From: a virus
Direction: 5' to 3' (one strand)
Virus record (IMG/VR): IMGVR_UViG_3300027582_000011
Span: 1-32,414 of that record
DNA length: 32,414 nt
The position numbers and the translations under genes were made by a program. The notes beneath the pieces are model-generated. The model did not search any database and had not been told where the DNA came from. It saw only the letters and a list, made by a program, of their open reading frames with translations. Positions 1 to 9,524 of the stretch are shown here, in pieces. Numbering within the stretch: the stretch's first letter is position 1; every line of letters starts with the position of its first letter.

Positions 1-1697
1 TAGAGATTACAGGAGATGTCCCAGGATTAGCTGATAAACTTATTGGTGATGTTTCAAGTGCTTCAACAGATTTAGAAAAAATTACTGGTACAGCACCATT
101 AAATGGTAAACTAAAACTAACTATTGGTTCTGGTGCACCAGAGGCTGTTGCTCGTGCTCTGAAACTAACTGCCTCAGTAACAGCTAATGATGTAACAGGT
201 GTATTACAAAACTTGGCACCAGCACGTGCAGCTGGAGCTATTGGTAGAATAGACGATACTATTAATAGTGGTATCTCCTTTTCAACTGGTTTTGGTTCAG
301 CTTCTCTTAGATTTACTGTAAGTTTTACTAATCTGTTAGGCTTCTTTGGTGGTGATCTATTCACTAACCTTATTAGAAAAATTAATTCAGAATCAGATAG
401 AGTATTAGATGGCTTATTATCTGGTACAAAAGTAGACAAAGAGGAAGTTATTAGTCTAGTCACTAATGATAAAAAGAAAGAAGCTGTTACACTTATAACA
501 GATAATACAGAACTAGAAGTTGAAGTTGTAGAAAAAACAATTAATAGTCTTAATTTAGATCCAGCAGTTGCGGTAAAAGAAGACTCACAAATCAAACGTA
601 GTGTTTTACCTCCTGTAAGAATTGGTGATAACGAATCTACATGGACTGGTGGTAAATCAACTGAAGGTATGTTTACTTACTGTGATGGTCCTGAAGAATT
701 GATTTCTGAGATGAGAAATACAAGTAGGCTTATTAAAAAAGTAATTGTACACTGGTCCGAAACATATAATGGACAAGACATTGGTTCAGAAGAAATAAAC
801 GACTGGCACCTTGATACACCTGGTGATGGTGGCATTGGTTACCATTATGTTATTAGACGTGATGGTAGATTACAAAGAGGTAGACCTATAGGCAGACAAG
901 GTTATCATGCAAAAGCTGGTAATAATGATGCTGAATCTATTGGCATTTGTATTGTTGGTGGCTATGATTGTTTACCAAGAACACCTAATCCACGAAAACA
1001 TCTTTCTTCAAATAGTTTTACTTCACAGCAAATGAAATCATTTAAGATGTTTATAAGATCCTTCTATGATGTATGGCCAAGTGGCGAAGCCTTTGGTCAC
1101 AGTGATGTTGATCATAATGCATTGGACCCTGGATTTAGTGTACCACAATATATACTTGCAAACTTTAATAGAAGAAATTCTGGTGATCTTGTTGCAGTTG
1201 GTTTAGCAGCATTAGAAAGTAAACCACGGCAAGTCAGACTGTCTGCTGAAATACTTGATAATGATCCTGAATTTACTGCAAGACTTATAGCAATGATGGT
1301 TAGGTTCCCTGGATTAACAAGAGAAGAACTATATAGAGTTATAAAAGGTGAGAGTAATTATATTCTTAATGCCAGAAATTCAAAAACAGATGCAGCAGGT
1401 CTCTTCCAATTTATTCCATCAACTGCAGAAGGTTTAGGGCATACAACTGGTGAAATAAGAAATATGACTGCAGCACAACAATTAGAAGTGTATGAAAGAT
1501 ACTTAGTACAAAACAGCTACCCAGGTGGCCAGTTAGGTATTATGCAAGCCGCTCCTGCATATGCAAGAAGGGGTGATGACTATGAAGTATATAAACCTGG
1601 CACTAGAGCATACGAACTGAATCCACCATGGCGTGGACCAGATGGCAAGATTACTGTTGGTAGTATTAATGCTTACTACGCAAAACAACCATTTTAG
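1..1697 (+). CDS. Tail-associated peptidoglycan hydrolase: amidase plus lytic transglycosylase (5' end outside window)
   Basis: The frame is open from the left edge (first full codon at base 3), so the gene starts upstream; the in-frame TTG at 213 is not a credible start. About 564 codons are visible, counted from base 3. The N-terminal part is Gly/Ser/Thr-rich and unassigned. Residues about 245-385 match a type-2 N-acetylmuramoyl-L-alanine amidase of the T7 lysozyme/PGRP fold: VHWSE (zinc His ~250), GYHYVI (Tyr/His ~280-281), a late HSDVDH (His ~366) and DPGF (Asp ~375). Residues about 437-510 match a lytic transglycosylase, with GESNY (catalytic Glu ~450) followed by AAGLFQFIPSTA. It sits 11 bases before the spike-like gene, so it probably acts on the cell wall during injection, the role of the T4 gp5 lysozyme domain. 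Domain calls are strong; the exact virion position is inferred. Confidence 0.85.
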   Translation, partial: EITGDVPGLADKLIGDVSSASTDLEKITGTAPLNGKLKLTIGSGAPEAVARALKLTASVTANDVTGVLQNLAPARAAGAIGRIDDTINSGISFSTGFGSASLRFTVSFTNLLGFFGGDLFTNLIRKINSESDRVLDGLLSGTKVDKEEVISLVTNDKKKEAVTLITDNTELEVEVVEKTINSLNLDPAVAVKEDSQIKRSVLPPVRIGDNESTWTGGKSTEGMFTYCDGPEELISEMRNTSRLIKKVIVHWSETYNGQDIGSEEINDWHLDTPGDGGIGYHYVIRRDGRLQRGRPIGRQGYHAKAGNNDAESIGICIVGGYDCLPRTPNPRKHLSSNSFTSQQMKSFKMFIRSFYDVWPSGEAFGHSDVDHNALDPGFSVPQYILANFNRRNSGDLVAVGLAALESKPRQVRLSAEILDNDPEFTARLIAMMVRFPGLTREELYRVIKGESNYILNARNSKTDAAGLFQFIPSTAEGLGHTTGEIRNMTAAQQLEVYERYLVQNSYPGGQLGIMQAAPAYARRGDDYEVYKPGTRAYELNPPWRGPDGKITVGSINAYYAKQPF

Positions 1698-1708
1698 GAA
1701 TATAAGAT

Positions 1709-3790
1709 ATGACGACATCAAGAGATGGATATGAAGATAGAATCCGTAGGTTTGGTCAAGGCTTTACTGATGGGCAGGGTACAGAAGGAGATGCTTGGTC
1801 AGATCCTAATAAAGAATATCCAGACAATGATTATGATAATCAACCTACCACTAATAAAACATCAAGAGCAGGGCAGCAACACCAACTTTTTGTTGGTGCT
1901 GGTATAAACTTAACACCGTTAGGTTCTACTGCATATAATAGTTCTGATACTAATGAAACAGTCAGTGGCCATGTATTTGAAATGAATGATACACCAGGTG
2001 CTGAACGTATTCTTATAAAACATAACACAGCCCATGGTATTGATATTAGACCAGATGGTAGTATTGTTATTGTTGCTGGTGCTAGAAGGGTAGAAGTTGT
2101 TCACGGTGAACAAACTGTTGTAGTAGAAGGCGATGGTACACTTACATATAAAGGTAATCTAACACTGAATGTAGATGGCGACTTTGAGGTCAACTGTAAT
2201 AACTACAAAGTAAATGCCAAAGGTGATAAGAAAGAAAATATTGAAGGCAATAGTAGAACAAGTGTCTTTGGTAATTTTGGTCATAAAGTATCCGGTAACT
2301 TTTCTCAGACTGTCGCTGGGTCATCAGTAAATACGTTCTTAGGTAACACTACGAACGCAGTTAAGGGAACATACAAGACTGCAGTAGAAGGTGATATTAT
2401 ACAAGCGGCTTCTGGTAATATGGAACAAACCGCTGAAGCTAAACTTATACAATCTGCACCAGATATTAATATGGCAGCACAGTCACTCTCAATATTTGGT
2501 GATACTGGTACTATCGGTGGTCAGAATATTATTATGTACAACTATAATATGCATACAGAAAAAACAGTATGGTCTGAAACGGTTAGTACAAACGTAGTAT
2601 ATGGTGACCTAGAAGGTAATGCAAGAACAGCAACAACTGCTGGTACATCATTACATCAATCCTATCCTGATGGAAGTGCTGCTCCATCTACATACACACC
2701 AAGTGTTGGTGTTAATCCAGAATATACTGTGGATGATACAGCACGCGATATAAAAGCTACTGCTCTACCCACGGGTGCACTTCTGACTTCTTATCTCACT
2801 CAAGGTGATAATGGAATAAAGGAAGTTAAGATTGATGTTGATGACTTCCTTAGAAATGCTCTGAGACTGCGAAGACTTTCTACAGGTGATGTAAGATCCA
2901 AGATGAGAGATCCAGCCAACTCTGGTAATAGTGAATTTACTACAGAACAAGTTGGAAAGGGTACTCTTTCTCCTGAATTTGCAACTTCAGCGCCATTTAT
3001 GGGGTTCGGTAGAGTAAGACCAGCCAAAGGAACAACTCAAACTAATAGTGAATACTTTGGTAATATTGATCCTAGTCGTAGGGCTAAGACATTTAAATCA
3101 TATCAGAATAAACAAACATATACACTACTGAATGACTTCACAAAAGGAATTGATGAAGCAACTACTATTAGCAACTTAACACCTATATCGCAAGGTATTA
3201 CTTTATCTAGGTTTATTGGTGGTGTTGATACTGGACCTTTTGTGTACTTAGACCTTGCTGAAAGACAAACCATTGCAAGAAATTATATTGCTCATATGGA
3301 ACTTACCAAGAGATGTATGGGTATTACATCTAAGTGGGCAGAACATGAGTTAAGAGTTATCGAAGGCTATTATGCAAAAGAACTATATGGGCTAGGACAT
3401 CCGTCTGGTCTTTCACCCGAAACAATAACACCTAATAGTTTACTTGATCTAAGAACCAAAGGTAGAGCTGTCGTATATGAATTATATGGACCAGATGGCT
3501 TTATTGATGCAGAAGGCACATTTGATCTGGCAAGTGAGCTAGCAGATGTTGGTTTATATGATAAACTTATATTAGACTATGATTCATATGATCCATCTGG
3601 CGATATTAATGTGCAACTTATCGTACAGATACCAGAAATACCAAAAAACTATACTATTAGATATGAACAAATTTGTCAAACGATGTTTAATAATTATCCA
3701 CAATCATTGAATACGTTTGTTGAGCCAATCTTTGATACAGAGGCTGCTGAATATATACCAAAATTTATGCCAACAAGAAGAACAGTCTAA
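1709..3790 (+). CDS. Baseplate spike-like protein with gp5-type beta-helix repeats
   Basis: The product has 693 residues. After a polar N-terminus, residues about 105-270 form short repeating beta strands rich in V, N, G and T (for example VSGNFSQTVAGS, then VKGTYKTAVEGD). This is the pattern of the C-terminal trimeric beta-helix needle of T4 gp5 and VgrG proteins. Residues about 330-693 form a globular-looking region I cannot assign. The gene lies between the cell-wall hydrolase and gp25, where the central hub/spike is encoded in T4-like phages. In T4, lysozyme and needle are one chain (gp5); here they appear to be two adjacent genes. The start is the ATG 11 bases after the upstream stop. 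The structural class is fairly sure; the function of the C-terminal half is unknown. Confidence 0.7.
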   Translation: MTTSRDGYEDRIRRFGQGFTDGQGTEGDAWSDPNKEYPDNDYDNQPTTNKTSRAGQQHQLFVGAGINLTPLGSTAYNSSDTNETVSGHVFEMNDTPGAERILIKHNTAHGIDIRPDGSIVIVAGARRVEVVHGEQTVVVEGDGTLTYKGNLTLNVDGDFEVNCNNYKVNAKGDKKENIEGNSRTSVFGNFGHKVSGNFSQTVAGSSVNTFLGNTTNAVKGTYKTAVEGDIIQAASGNMEQTAEAKLIQSAPDINMAAQSLSIFGDTGTIGGQNIIMYNYNMHTEKTVWSETVSTNVVYGDLEGNARTATTAGTSLHQSYPDGSAAPSTYTPSVGVNPEYTVDDTARDIKATALPTGALLTSYLTQGDNGIKEVKIDVDDFLRNALRLRRLSTGDVRSKMRDPANSGNSEFTTEQVGKGTLSPEFATSAPFMGFGRVRPAKGTTQTNSEYFGNIDPSRRAKTFKSYQNKQTYTLLNDFTKGIDEATTISNLTPISQGITLSRFIGGVDTGPFVYLDLAERQTIARNYIAHMELTKRCMGITSKWAEHELRVIEGYYAKELYGLGHPSGLSPETITPNSLLDLRTKGRAVVYELYGPDGFIDAEGTFDLASELADVGLYDKLILDYDSYDPSGDINVQLIVQIPEIPKNYTIRYEQICQTMFNNYPQSLNTFVEPIFDTEAAEYIPKFMPTRRTV

Positions 3791-3799
3791 TAGAATTGT

Positions 3800-3807
3800 T
3801 ATAAATA
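3800..3807 (+). promoter_or_regulatory. T4-type late promoter element TATAAATA
   Basis: TATAAATA, in the wider form TTATAAATAA, lies in the 41-base gap before the gp25 gene, 24 bases from its ATG. This is the canonical -10 element of T4 late promoters, read by the phage late sigma factor gp55. The gap also holds an AGGA Shine-Dalgarno at 3822-3825. It probably drives gp25, gp6 and the following gene. Confidence 0.75.
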
Positions 3808-3831
3808 AAAGAAAATGTTTTAGGAAATTAA

Positions 3832-4272
3832 ATGTCTCGTGTTCTTTCCATTGAGGATAAAGATACAAACTCTCCAGCTTTAGTTACTGCTCGTACCATT
3901 AACTATGTGGATATAGATTTATCTTTTGCAAAGCGTCCGAGTGGCGACATCTATAAGAAGACGGATGCTGCTGCAGTAAAACAATCAGTAAAGAATATAG
4001 TTGCAACTAACAGACTTGAGAAACCTTTTAATGATGACTTTGGTGCAGATATAACAGGTTTACTTTTTGAGTTAGCTGATGACGAAACAAGTCAACAGAT
4101 TAGACAAAACATTGATAATGCAATATACATCTATGAGCCAAGGGCAGAAGTCTTAAACATAGATGTATCTGATAGAATAGATACAAACACAATAAATGTG
4201 ACAGTTACCTTTAAGGTAGTAAGTACAGAAGAAGTCGTCACACTCACTTCAGTCGTTTCGAGGTTAAGATAA
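3832..4272 (+). CDS. gp25: Baseplate wedge subunit gp25 (GPW/gp25 family)
   Basis: This 146-residue protein matches the gp25 family in size and pattern. The N-terminus is variable and is followed by DIDLSFAKRPSGDIYKKTD, then AVKQSVKNIVATNRLEKPFN, GADITGLLFE, an R-x-N helix, and a C-terminal beta strand that ends at residue 146. gp25 is a wedge component at the baseplate-sheath junction and starts sheath assembly in contractile tails. The ATG at 3832 has an AGGA ribosome site 6 bases upstream and a late promoter before it. The gp6 gene follows after one base, so the two are probably co-translated. Confidence 0.92.
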   Translation: MSRVLSIEDKDTNSPALVTARTINYVDIDLSFAKRPSGDIYKKTDAAAVKQSVKNIVATNRLEKPFNDDFGADITGLLFELADDETSQQIRQNIDNAIYIYEPRAEVLNIDVSDRIDTNTINVTVTFKVVSTEEVVTLTSVVSRLR

Positions 4273-4273
4273 C

Positions 4274-6103
4274 ATGACTACTACAATTTCATCAACAGAA
4301 CTTGATTTTAATAATATTAAGACAAGTCTTAAAACCTTTCTTGCTGCTAAGGAAGAATTTAATGACTACAACTTTGAAGGTGCTGGTCTTAACAATCTCC
4401 TTGATGTTCTAGCATATAACACACACTATAATGGATTGATTGCTAACTTTGCTTTGAATGAATCATATCTTTCTACAGCTCAGATGAGATCCTCTCTTGT
4501 CTCTATTGCTGAAGGTATTGGTTATATTCCAAAATCAAAGGTTGCATCATTTGCTAGTGTCCAGTTATCCGTAAATGTAGGAGCACTTGCTAACAGACCT
4601 GTTACACTATCTCTACCATCTGGTACACAGTTTACCTCCGTTGTAGATGATATCACATATACTTTCCAAACAACACAAACAGTAACTGGTACAGATAATG
4701 GCTATGGCCTTTACCAAATGCTTACAATAGATGGTTCTAGTAATATTACTATTAAAGAAGGTACTGCAAGAGTTAAGACTTTCTTTGTAGGTGCTGATAG
4801 TCTTGATGATGTCTATGTGATACCAGATAATTCTATTGATACTGAGACAGCTGTTGTAAAAGTATTCGAATCACCGTCTGATACTGCCTTTACTTCTTAT
4901 ATCAATATTAATACAGCAACACAGATTAACGAGAACTCCCGTTTGTATATTATGAAAGAAGCACCAAATGGTTTCTATGAGCTTACATTCGGTGATGGTA
5001 ACACTCTTGGAAAGACACCAGTTGCTGGTAATAAAGTCACAATAGAATATCTTCAAGTAAAAGGCGCTGAAGCTAATAACGCAACTTCTTTTACTGCAGT
5101 AAATAAAGTAACACCTATTGTTGGTGGAGATTCGTTTGATATTAATGTTCTTACAAATATTAAATCTATTGGTGGTGATACAGTTGAGTCACTAGCATCT
5201 ATTCGTAAGAATGCACCATTTCAATATGCTGCACAGAATAGAATGGTTACAGCAGTTGATTACTCTACACTTGTTCTTAAAAACTTTGGAACACTTATTA
5301 AAGATATTCAAGCATTCGGTGGGCAAGATGCACTTAAACCAGAATTTGGTGTGGTGTTCTTATCTATTGCCTTTAATGATGATGTATCTGCAGATGCAAT
5401 AACTGCAACTAAAAATAGTATTTTAGACTTGACTAAACAACTATCGGTTGTTGGCTTTGGTGTAAAGTTTGAGGATCCAGTTAAGACATTTATTGAAACC
5501 GAAGTATTCTTCCAGTTCAACCCTAAGTTGACTGCACTCTCTATTAATAATGTCCAAGACACAATACAAAATAAAGTGTCTTCATACTTTGCTTCTAATG
5601 TAGGCAAGTTTGGTCAATCATTCCGTAGATCAAATATGCTATCTCTTATTGATGAAGTGGATTCAGCTGTTCTGTCTTCACGTGCTAATATTAAACTACA
5701 GCAGAGAATGGTTCCTAACTTAGACATTCTTGAAGATACTACACTTAGATTTCCAGCAACTATTGCTGAACCGGATTCTAAAGAATATAGTGTTATTTCT
5801 TCATCATTCCAATACCAAGGTGAAGTATGTATTATAAGAAACAAACTAAATACAACTAAATTAGAAGTATTAGCATTATCTTCACAGACTATCTTAAATG
5901 ACAACGTTGGTTCATACCAGGCGTCAACTGCTACTGTTAGTATTGTAGGTCTTTTAGTAGAAGAAATTATTGGTGGTACTGACTATATTAAAATTACTGT
6001 AACGCCAGCTAATCAGTCTGCTATTAGCCCTATTAGAAATGACGTCTTAGAATATGATGCTGGTCCATCATTCTCTCAAGGTGTTATTGTTACATCAACA
6101 TAA
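4274..6103 (+). CDS. gp6: Baseplate wedge subunit gp6 (baseplate J-like)
   Basis: The product has 609 residues, close to T4 gp6 (about 660). The N-terminus (STELDFNNIKTSLKTFL, then LLDVLAYNTHYNGLIANFALNE at residues ~37-58) is typical of gp6/J-like wedge proteins of marine T4-like phages. It is followed by repeated beta-rich domains and NRMVTAVDYSTLVL, the usual J-family helix-turn region. gp6 dimers form the inner ring of the baseplate with gp7 and gp53. The gene starts one base after gp25, the conserved order gp25-gp6. I see no break or odd composition. Confidence 0.9.
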   Translation: MTTTISSTELDFNNIKTSLKTFLAAKEEFNDYNFEGAGLNNLLDVLAYNTHYNGLIANFALNESYLSTAQMRSSLVSIAEGIGYIPKSKVASFASVQLSVNVGALANRPVTLSLPSGTQFTSVVDDITYTFQTTQTVTGTDNGYGLYQMLTIDGSSNITIKEGTARVKTFFVGADSLDDVYVIPDNSIDTETAVVKVFESPSDTAFTSYININTATQINENSRLYIMKEAPNGFYELTFGDGNTLGKTPVAGNKVTIEYLQVKGAEANNATSFTAVNKVTPIVGGDSFDINVLTNIKSIGGDTVESLASIRKNAPFQYAAQNRMVTAVDYSTLVLKNFGTLIKDIQAFGGQDALKPEFGVVFLSIAFNDDVSADAITATKNSILDLTKQLSVVGFGVKFEDPVKTFIETEVFFQFNPKLTALSINNVQDTIQNKVSSYFASNVGKFGQSFRRSNMLSLIDEVDSAVLSSRANIKLQQRMVPNLDILEDTTLRFPATIAEPDSKEYSVISSSFQYQGEVCIIRNKLNTTKLEVLALSSQTILNDNVGSYQASTATVSIVGLLVEEIIGGTDYIKITVTPANQSAISPIRNDVLEYDAGPSFSQGVIVTST

Positions 6104-6112
6104 GAAGTAAAC

Positions 6113-7087
6113 ATGGCTCAAGATAAAACAAGAATTGATAATAACAGACGAAGTCTATCGCTACTGGATACACGTTCAGTAAAGAGTATTCTGCCTGCTT
6201 ATTTTCTACAAGAATATCCAAAGATTGTTTCTTTTCTTGAGGCATACTATGACTATGATCAAGACAGTGCGTCTCCTACTCGCTACTTAGATGATCTATT
6301 CAGAACAAGAGATATTACTGAAGCTGATATAGAATTGCTTTCTTATATTGAAGACGAGTTACTACTTGGTCAACAATACTTTGAAGGCTTTGAAAATAAA
6401 AGAGCTGCAGCAAAATATTCTAATACACTCTATAGATCAAAGGGTTCCCTTTATAGTATTCAACAATTCTTCCGTACATTCTTTGGTGTCTCACCAGATG
6501 TTGTATATACAAAAGAGAATGTGTTTATTGTAGGTAATAGAGATGACATAGAAGCATCAAAGATTGGCCCTGAGTCACAAAAGTATCTTACAGATGATAA
6601 GTTATATCAAGAGTTTGCTGTTCTTATTAAAGCAGATCAGCCTATCTCAAGTTGGTTAGAAGAATATAAACTATTCGTCCACCCTGCAGGTATGTATGTT
6701 GGTGGAGAAGTTCAAATTGTTTCTGATAATCCTGATAATAATAGTATTATGCCATTTGCGATACCAAACATCAACCCAGATCCAATCTTGATATCCGTAG
6801 CTGACTTTGATCCAGTACCAACACAGCTTGATATTACACAATTGTTTGCACTATCAGATGATTCAATGGTAAGAACAGACGTGAGATCAACAGTTGAAAG
6901 ATATAATACATATACATTAGAACAGATTGATAGAACATACGATGACCTTGCAGAGTTTGCAAGTGTTACTTCTCCAACACACGATGAAGATAGTGCTGGA
7001 ATTGACTTCCGTGTACCAAGAATGGATATTGATCTTGAGACATTTGATAAAGTTAATTACGTTTGGTACGATTCAGACTCAGCATAA
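6113..7087 (+). CDS. Putative baseplate/tail structural protein
   Basis: This 324-residue protein carries near its N-terminus LPAYFLQEYPKIVSFLEAYY (residues ~27-46), a signature seen in structural proteins encoded next to gp6 in marine T4-like phages. A helical region follows (ADIELLSYIEDELL, then RAAAKYSNTLYRSKGS), and an acidic C-terminus. It starts 9 bases after gp6 and ends just before a late promoter. By position it could fill a wedge role such as gp7 or gp53, but length and sequence do not let me name it. The structural role is likely; the identity is open. Confidence 0.6.
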   Translation: MAQDKTRIDNNRRSLSLLDTRSVKSILPAYFLQEYPKIVSFLEAYYDYDQDSASPTRYLDDLFRTRDITEADIELLSYIEDELLLGQQYFEGFENKRAAAKYSNTLYRSKGSLYSIQQFFRTFFGVSPDVVYTKENVFIVGNRDDIEASKIGPESQKYLTDDKLYQEFAVLIKADQPISSWLEEYKLFVHPAGMYVGGEVQIVSDNPDNNSIMPFAIPNINPDPILISVADFDPVPTQLDITQLFALSDDSMVRTDVRSTVERYNTYTLEQIDRTYDDLAEFASVTSPTHDEDSAGIDFRVPRMDIDLETFDKVNYVWYDSDSA

Positions 7088-7091
7088 CCAT

Positions 7092-7099
7092 TATAAATA
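7092..7099 (+). promoter_or_regulatory. T4-type late promoter element TATAAATA
   Basis: TATAAATA, again as TTATAAATAA, lies in the 40-base gap between stop 7087 and ATG 7128. The distance to the start (28 bases) resembles the element before gp25. It probably begins a late transcript for the fibre-like gene, gp8 and the large tail proteins. Confidence 0.75.
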
Positions 7100-7127
7100 A
7101 AGATAACAGATTTAAACGAGAGTTAAA

Positions 7128-8129
7128 ATGGCAAGACAAATAGTAAACACAGGCACTACTGCTAATGACGGAACTGGTGATACACTCCGTATTGCAGGTC
7201 AAAAATTAAATGATAATTTTGTCGATATTTACTTACTACTAGGTGGAGATTCCGATCAGCTTGCATCAGGAGTAAGTCTTACTGATCAAGGTGTTAAATT
7301 TGAAGGCACTAATGTAGATCAGTGGGAAACAACACTAGTTGCAAGTAACCCATCGAGTGATATTACTCTTGCTCTACCTGCAGTAGGTACACAAGTTATT
7401 TCTAATACAGCAACGCAGACAATGTCTAATAAGACTTTGACTTCTCCTATTCTAACAACTCCACAGTTTAATGATACGAGTGCAGATCACCAGTATATTG
7501 TAGCTGTAAGTGAATTAGCGGCAGATAGAAATATTAATCTTCCTCTCTTGACTGATAGTGATACATTTGTATTTAATGATCATACTCAAACTCTTACAAA
7601 TAAAACTCTTACCTCACCAATACTAAATACACCTAAAGTTGGTACATCTATCAATGATTTAAACGGAGCAGAGCTTATCGAAGTTACTGCAACATCATCT
7701 GCTGTTAACCAAATTCTTATTGGTAACGCAGCAAGTGGTACTGGCCCATCAATATCTTCAAAAGGTTTTGATGCAGACATTGATCTTAGATTTGGTTCTA
7801 AAGGTTCTGGACAAATTGCTCATGAGAATGGTGTTAGATTTAAAGCTGAAAAGATCACTGCATCTGCACAAGCTATGAGTCTTACAGTACCAACTACACA
7901 CTTTGCAGGAACATCTAATCTTACGGGTATTACACTAGCCAATGGTAACGCTGGAGATGCTGGTGCTGGTGAGATTAAATACTTTTTTAACAGCGGCGCA
8001 GGAACTGTTGTGATTACACCTACTAACTTACGTGGTGCATCATCAGTTACTGTTGCTCAAAATGAAGCTGGTTTCTTTATATGGTCCGGCTCTAACTGGC
8101 ACTTGGCATCGAAAACAGTTGCTTCATAA
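7128..8129 (+). CDS. Tail fibre-like structural protein
   Basis: The product has 333 residues. The N-terminus NTGTTANDGTGDTLRIAGQK (residues ~6-25), followed by LNDNF, is a widespread N-terminal cap in structural and fibre proteins of marine T4-like phages. Two copies of NKTLTSPIL (about residues 102 and 158) form short fibre-type repeats. The C-terminus is Gly/Ala/Thr-rich and ends in a beta-strand pattern with WSGSNWHLAS. No enzyme motif is visible. A late promoter lies directly upstream, and gp8 starts 9 bases downstream. It is probably a fibre or a fibre-attachment component; the exact role is not determinable. Confidence 0.6.
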   Translation: MARQIVNTGTTANDGTGDTLRIAGQKLNDNFVDIYLLLGGDSDQLASGVSLTDQGVKFEGTNVDQWETTLVASNPSSDITLALPAVGTQVISNTATQTMSNKTLTSPILTTPQFNDTSADHQYIVAVSELAADRNINLPLLTDSDTFVFNDHTQTLTNKTLTSPILNTPKVGTSINDLNGAELIEVTATSSAVNQILIGNAASGTGPSISSKGFDADIDLRFGSKGSGQIAHENGVRFKAEKITASAQAMSLTVPTTHFAGTSNLTGITLANGNAGDAGAGEIKYFFNSGAGTVVITPTNLRGASSVTVAQNEAGFFIWSGSNWHLASKTVAS

Positions 8130-8138
8130 GGAAAAACA

Positions 8139-9512
8139 ATGGCGGCGATAATTACAGATAAACTTAAAAAGCAAGTTTTAGAAAGCATCATTACTGATAT
8201 CGACAGTTCTGATAATAACTATTATATTGGTATTGGTAAATCAGAAGTCTGGAATGGAACAGATACTGCACCAACACCAGAGAATACTTTACGAGAAGTT
8301 AGAAACCTTGGTTTTTCTCTACAGTCAATGAAGACAGTAGCAGATAAAACGTTTGTTGTTCCAAGATATAATTGGTCCTCTGGTTCTATCTATTCGGGCT
8401 TTAATGATGATCAAGCTGGCCATCCTAATCAATCATATTATGTATTTACTGATGAAAACCATGTATACATTTGTTTACAACCAGGACGTAATGCGGCGGG
8501 GGCTTCTGTTATATCCACTGTGAAACCCACAGGGACTGCAGCAGGTGCATTTAAAACGTCTGATGGTTATGTATGGAAATTCTTATACTCACTAGGTGCA
8601 CTTACTGTTTCTAAATTCTTAGCAGCTAACTTTATGCCTGTGACTAAGATTTTATCAACTGATGGCAATTCATCAGCATCAGAAGTGGAACAATTTGGTA
8701 TTCAGAATGCAGCAGTACCTGGGCAACTTCTAGGATATACAGTAACAAATGGTGGTTCTGGTTATACATCTTCACCTGCTGTTACTATTGCAGGTGATGG
8801 TACTGGAGCTAAAGCTGTGGCAACTATTGCTGGTAACATTCTTACTAAAGTCGAAGTATTAGAATCAGACAATACAATGGTATTCGGTTCTGGTTATAGC
8901 TATGCTGATATTACTATCACTGGTGGTGGCGGCACAAGTGCAGCCGTAAGACCTATCTTTGGTCCAAAAGCTGGTGTCGGAGCAGATCCAAGAGATGATT
9001 TAAGATCACGTGCACTAATGTTTAATGCCAAACCAGATGGAACTGAGAGTGGTGACTTTATTGTTGGTAACGACTTCCGTCAGATTGGTCTTATTAAGAA
9101 TCCTAAGATGCATGCAGACTCAGACTTTACAGCAGAGACTGGTATTGCATTACCATATCTACTCTTTGATTTGTCTACTATTACTTCAGCCTTTACAGCA
9201 GACAATGTTATTGTAGGTGGAACATCTGGAGCTAAAGCATATGTTGATAGCTTTGACTCAGATAAGATTTATTATCACCAGACAGAAGACACTGGCTTTT
9301 TAGCATTCCAAGAAAATGAACCTGTTACTGAACAAGGTAGTGGTGCTGGAGCAGGTACTTTAATATCTGCAAGCTATGATGCAGATACAAGAGCATTTAC
9401 ATACTCTGACGTAAATCAATCATCGGGTGATGTTCTCTTTATAGATAATAGAGCAGCAGTAACAAGATCAGCTAATGCAGCAGAAGATATTAAAATCGTA
9501 ATTCAAATATAA
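8139..9512 (+). CDS. gp8: Baseplate wedge subunit gp8
   Basis: This 457-residue protein aligns by eye with T4 gp8 (334 residues). It has YYIGIGKSEVWN (29-40; T4 has ITFGRSEPW), VVPRYNWSSG (73-82), YICLQPG (110-116), DGYVWKFLYSL (142-152) and FMPV. The C-terminal part has FRQIGLIKNPK and LFIDNRAAVTRS and ends in an IKIVIQI strand, matching FRQISIITNP, IYMENRPPI and INILFTF of T4 gp8. Residues ~198-274 are a Gly-rich beta insertion (GGSGYTSSPAVTI, GGGGTSAAVRPI) absent from T4 gp8. gp8 links the inner wedge to peripheral baseplate proteins. The next gene starts 12 bases downstream. Confidence 0.85.
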   Translation: MAAIITDKLKKQVLESIITDIDSSDNNYYIGIGKSEVWNGTDTAPTPENTLREVRNLGFSLQSMKTVADKTFVVPRYNWSSGSIYSGFNDDQAGHPNQSYYVFTDENHVYICLQPGRNAAGASVISTVKPTGTAAGAFKTSDGYVWKFLYSLGALTVSKFLAANFMPVTKILSTDGNSSASEVEQFGIQNAAVPGQLLGYTVTNGGSGYTSSPAVTIAGDGTGAKAVATIAGNILTKVEVLESDNTMVFGSGYSYADITITGGGGTSAAVRPIFGPKAGVGADPRDDLRSRALMFNAKPDGTESGDFIVGNDFRQIGLIKNPKMHADSDFTAETGIALPYLLFDLSTITSAFTADNVIVGGTSGAKAYVDSFDSDKIYYHQTEDTGFLAFQENEPVTEQGSGAGAGTLISASYDADTRAFTYSDVNQSSGDVLFIDNRAAVTRSANAAEDIKIVIQI

Positions 9513-9524
9513 TCGGTAGAAAAA

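Noticed and set aside
213-1697. TTG at 213 as the start of the hydrolase gene
   Set aside because: The same frame is open to the left edge with similar coding character, so the gene is 5'-truncated by the window.
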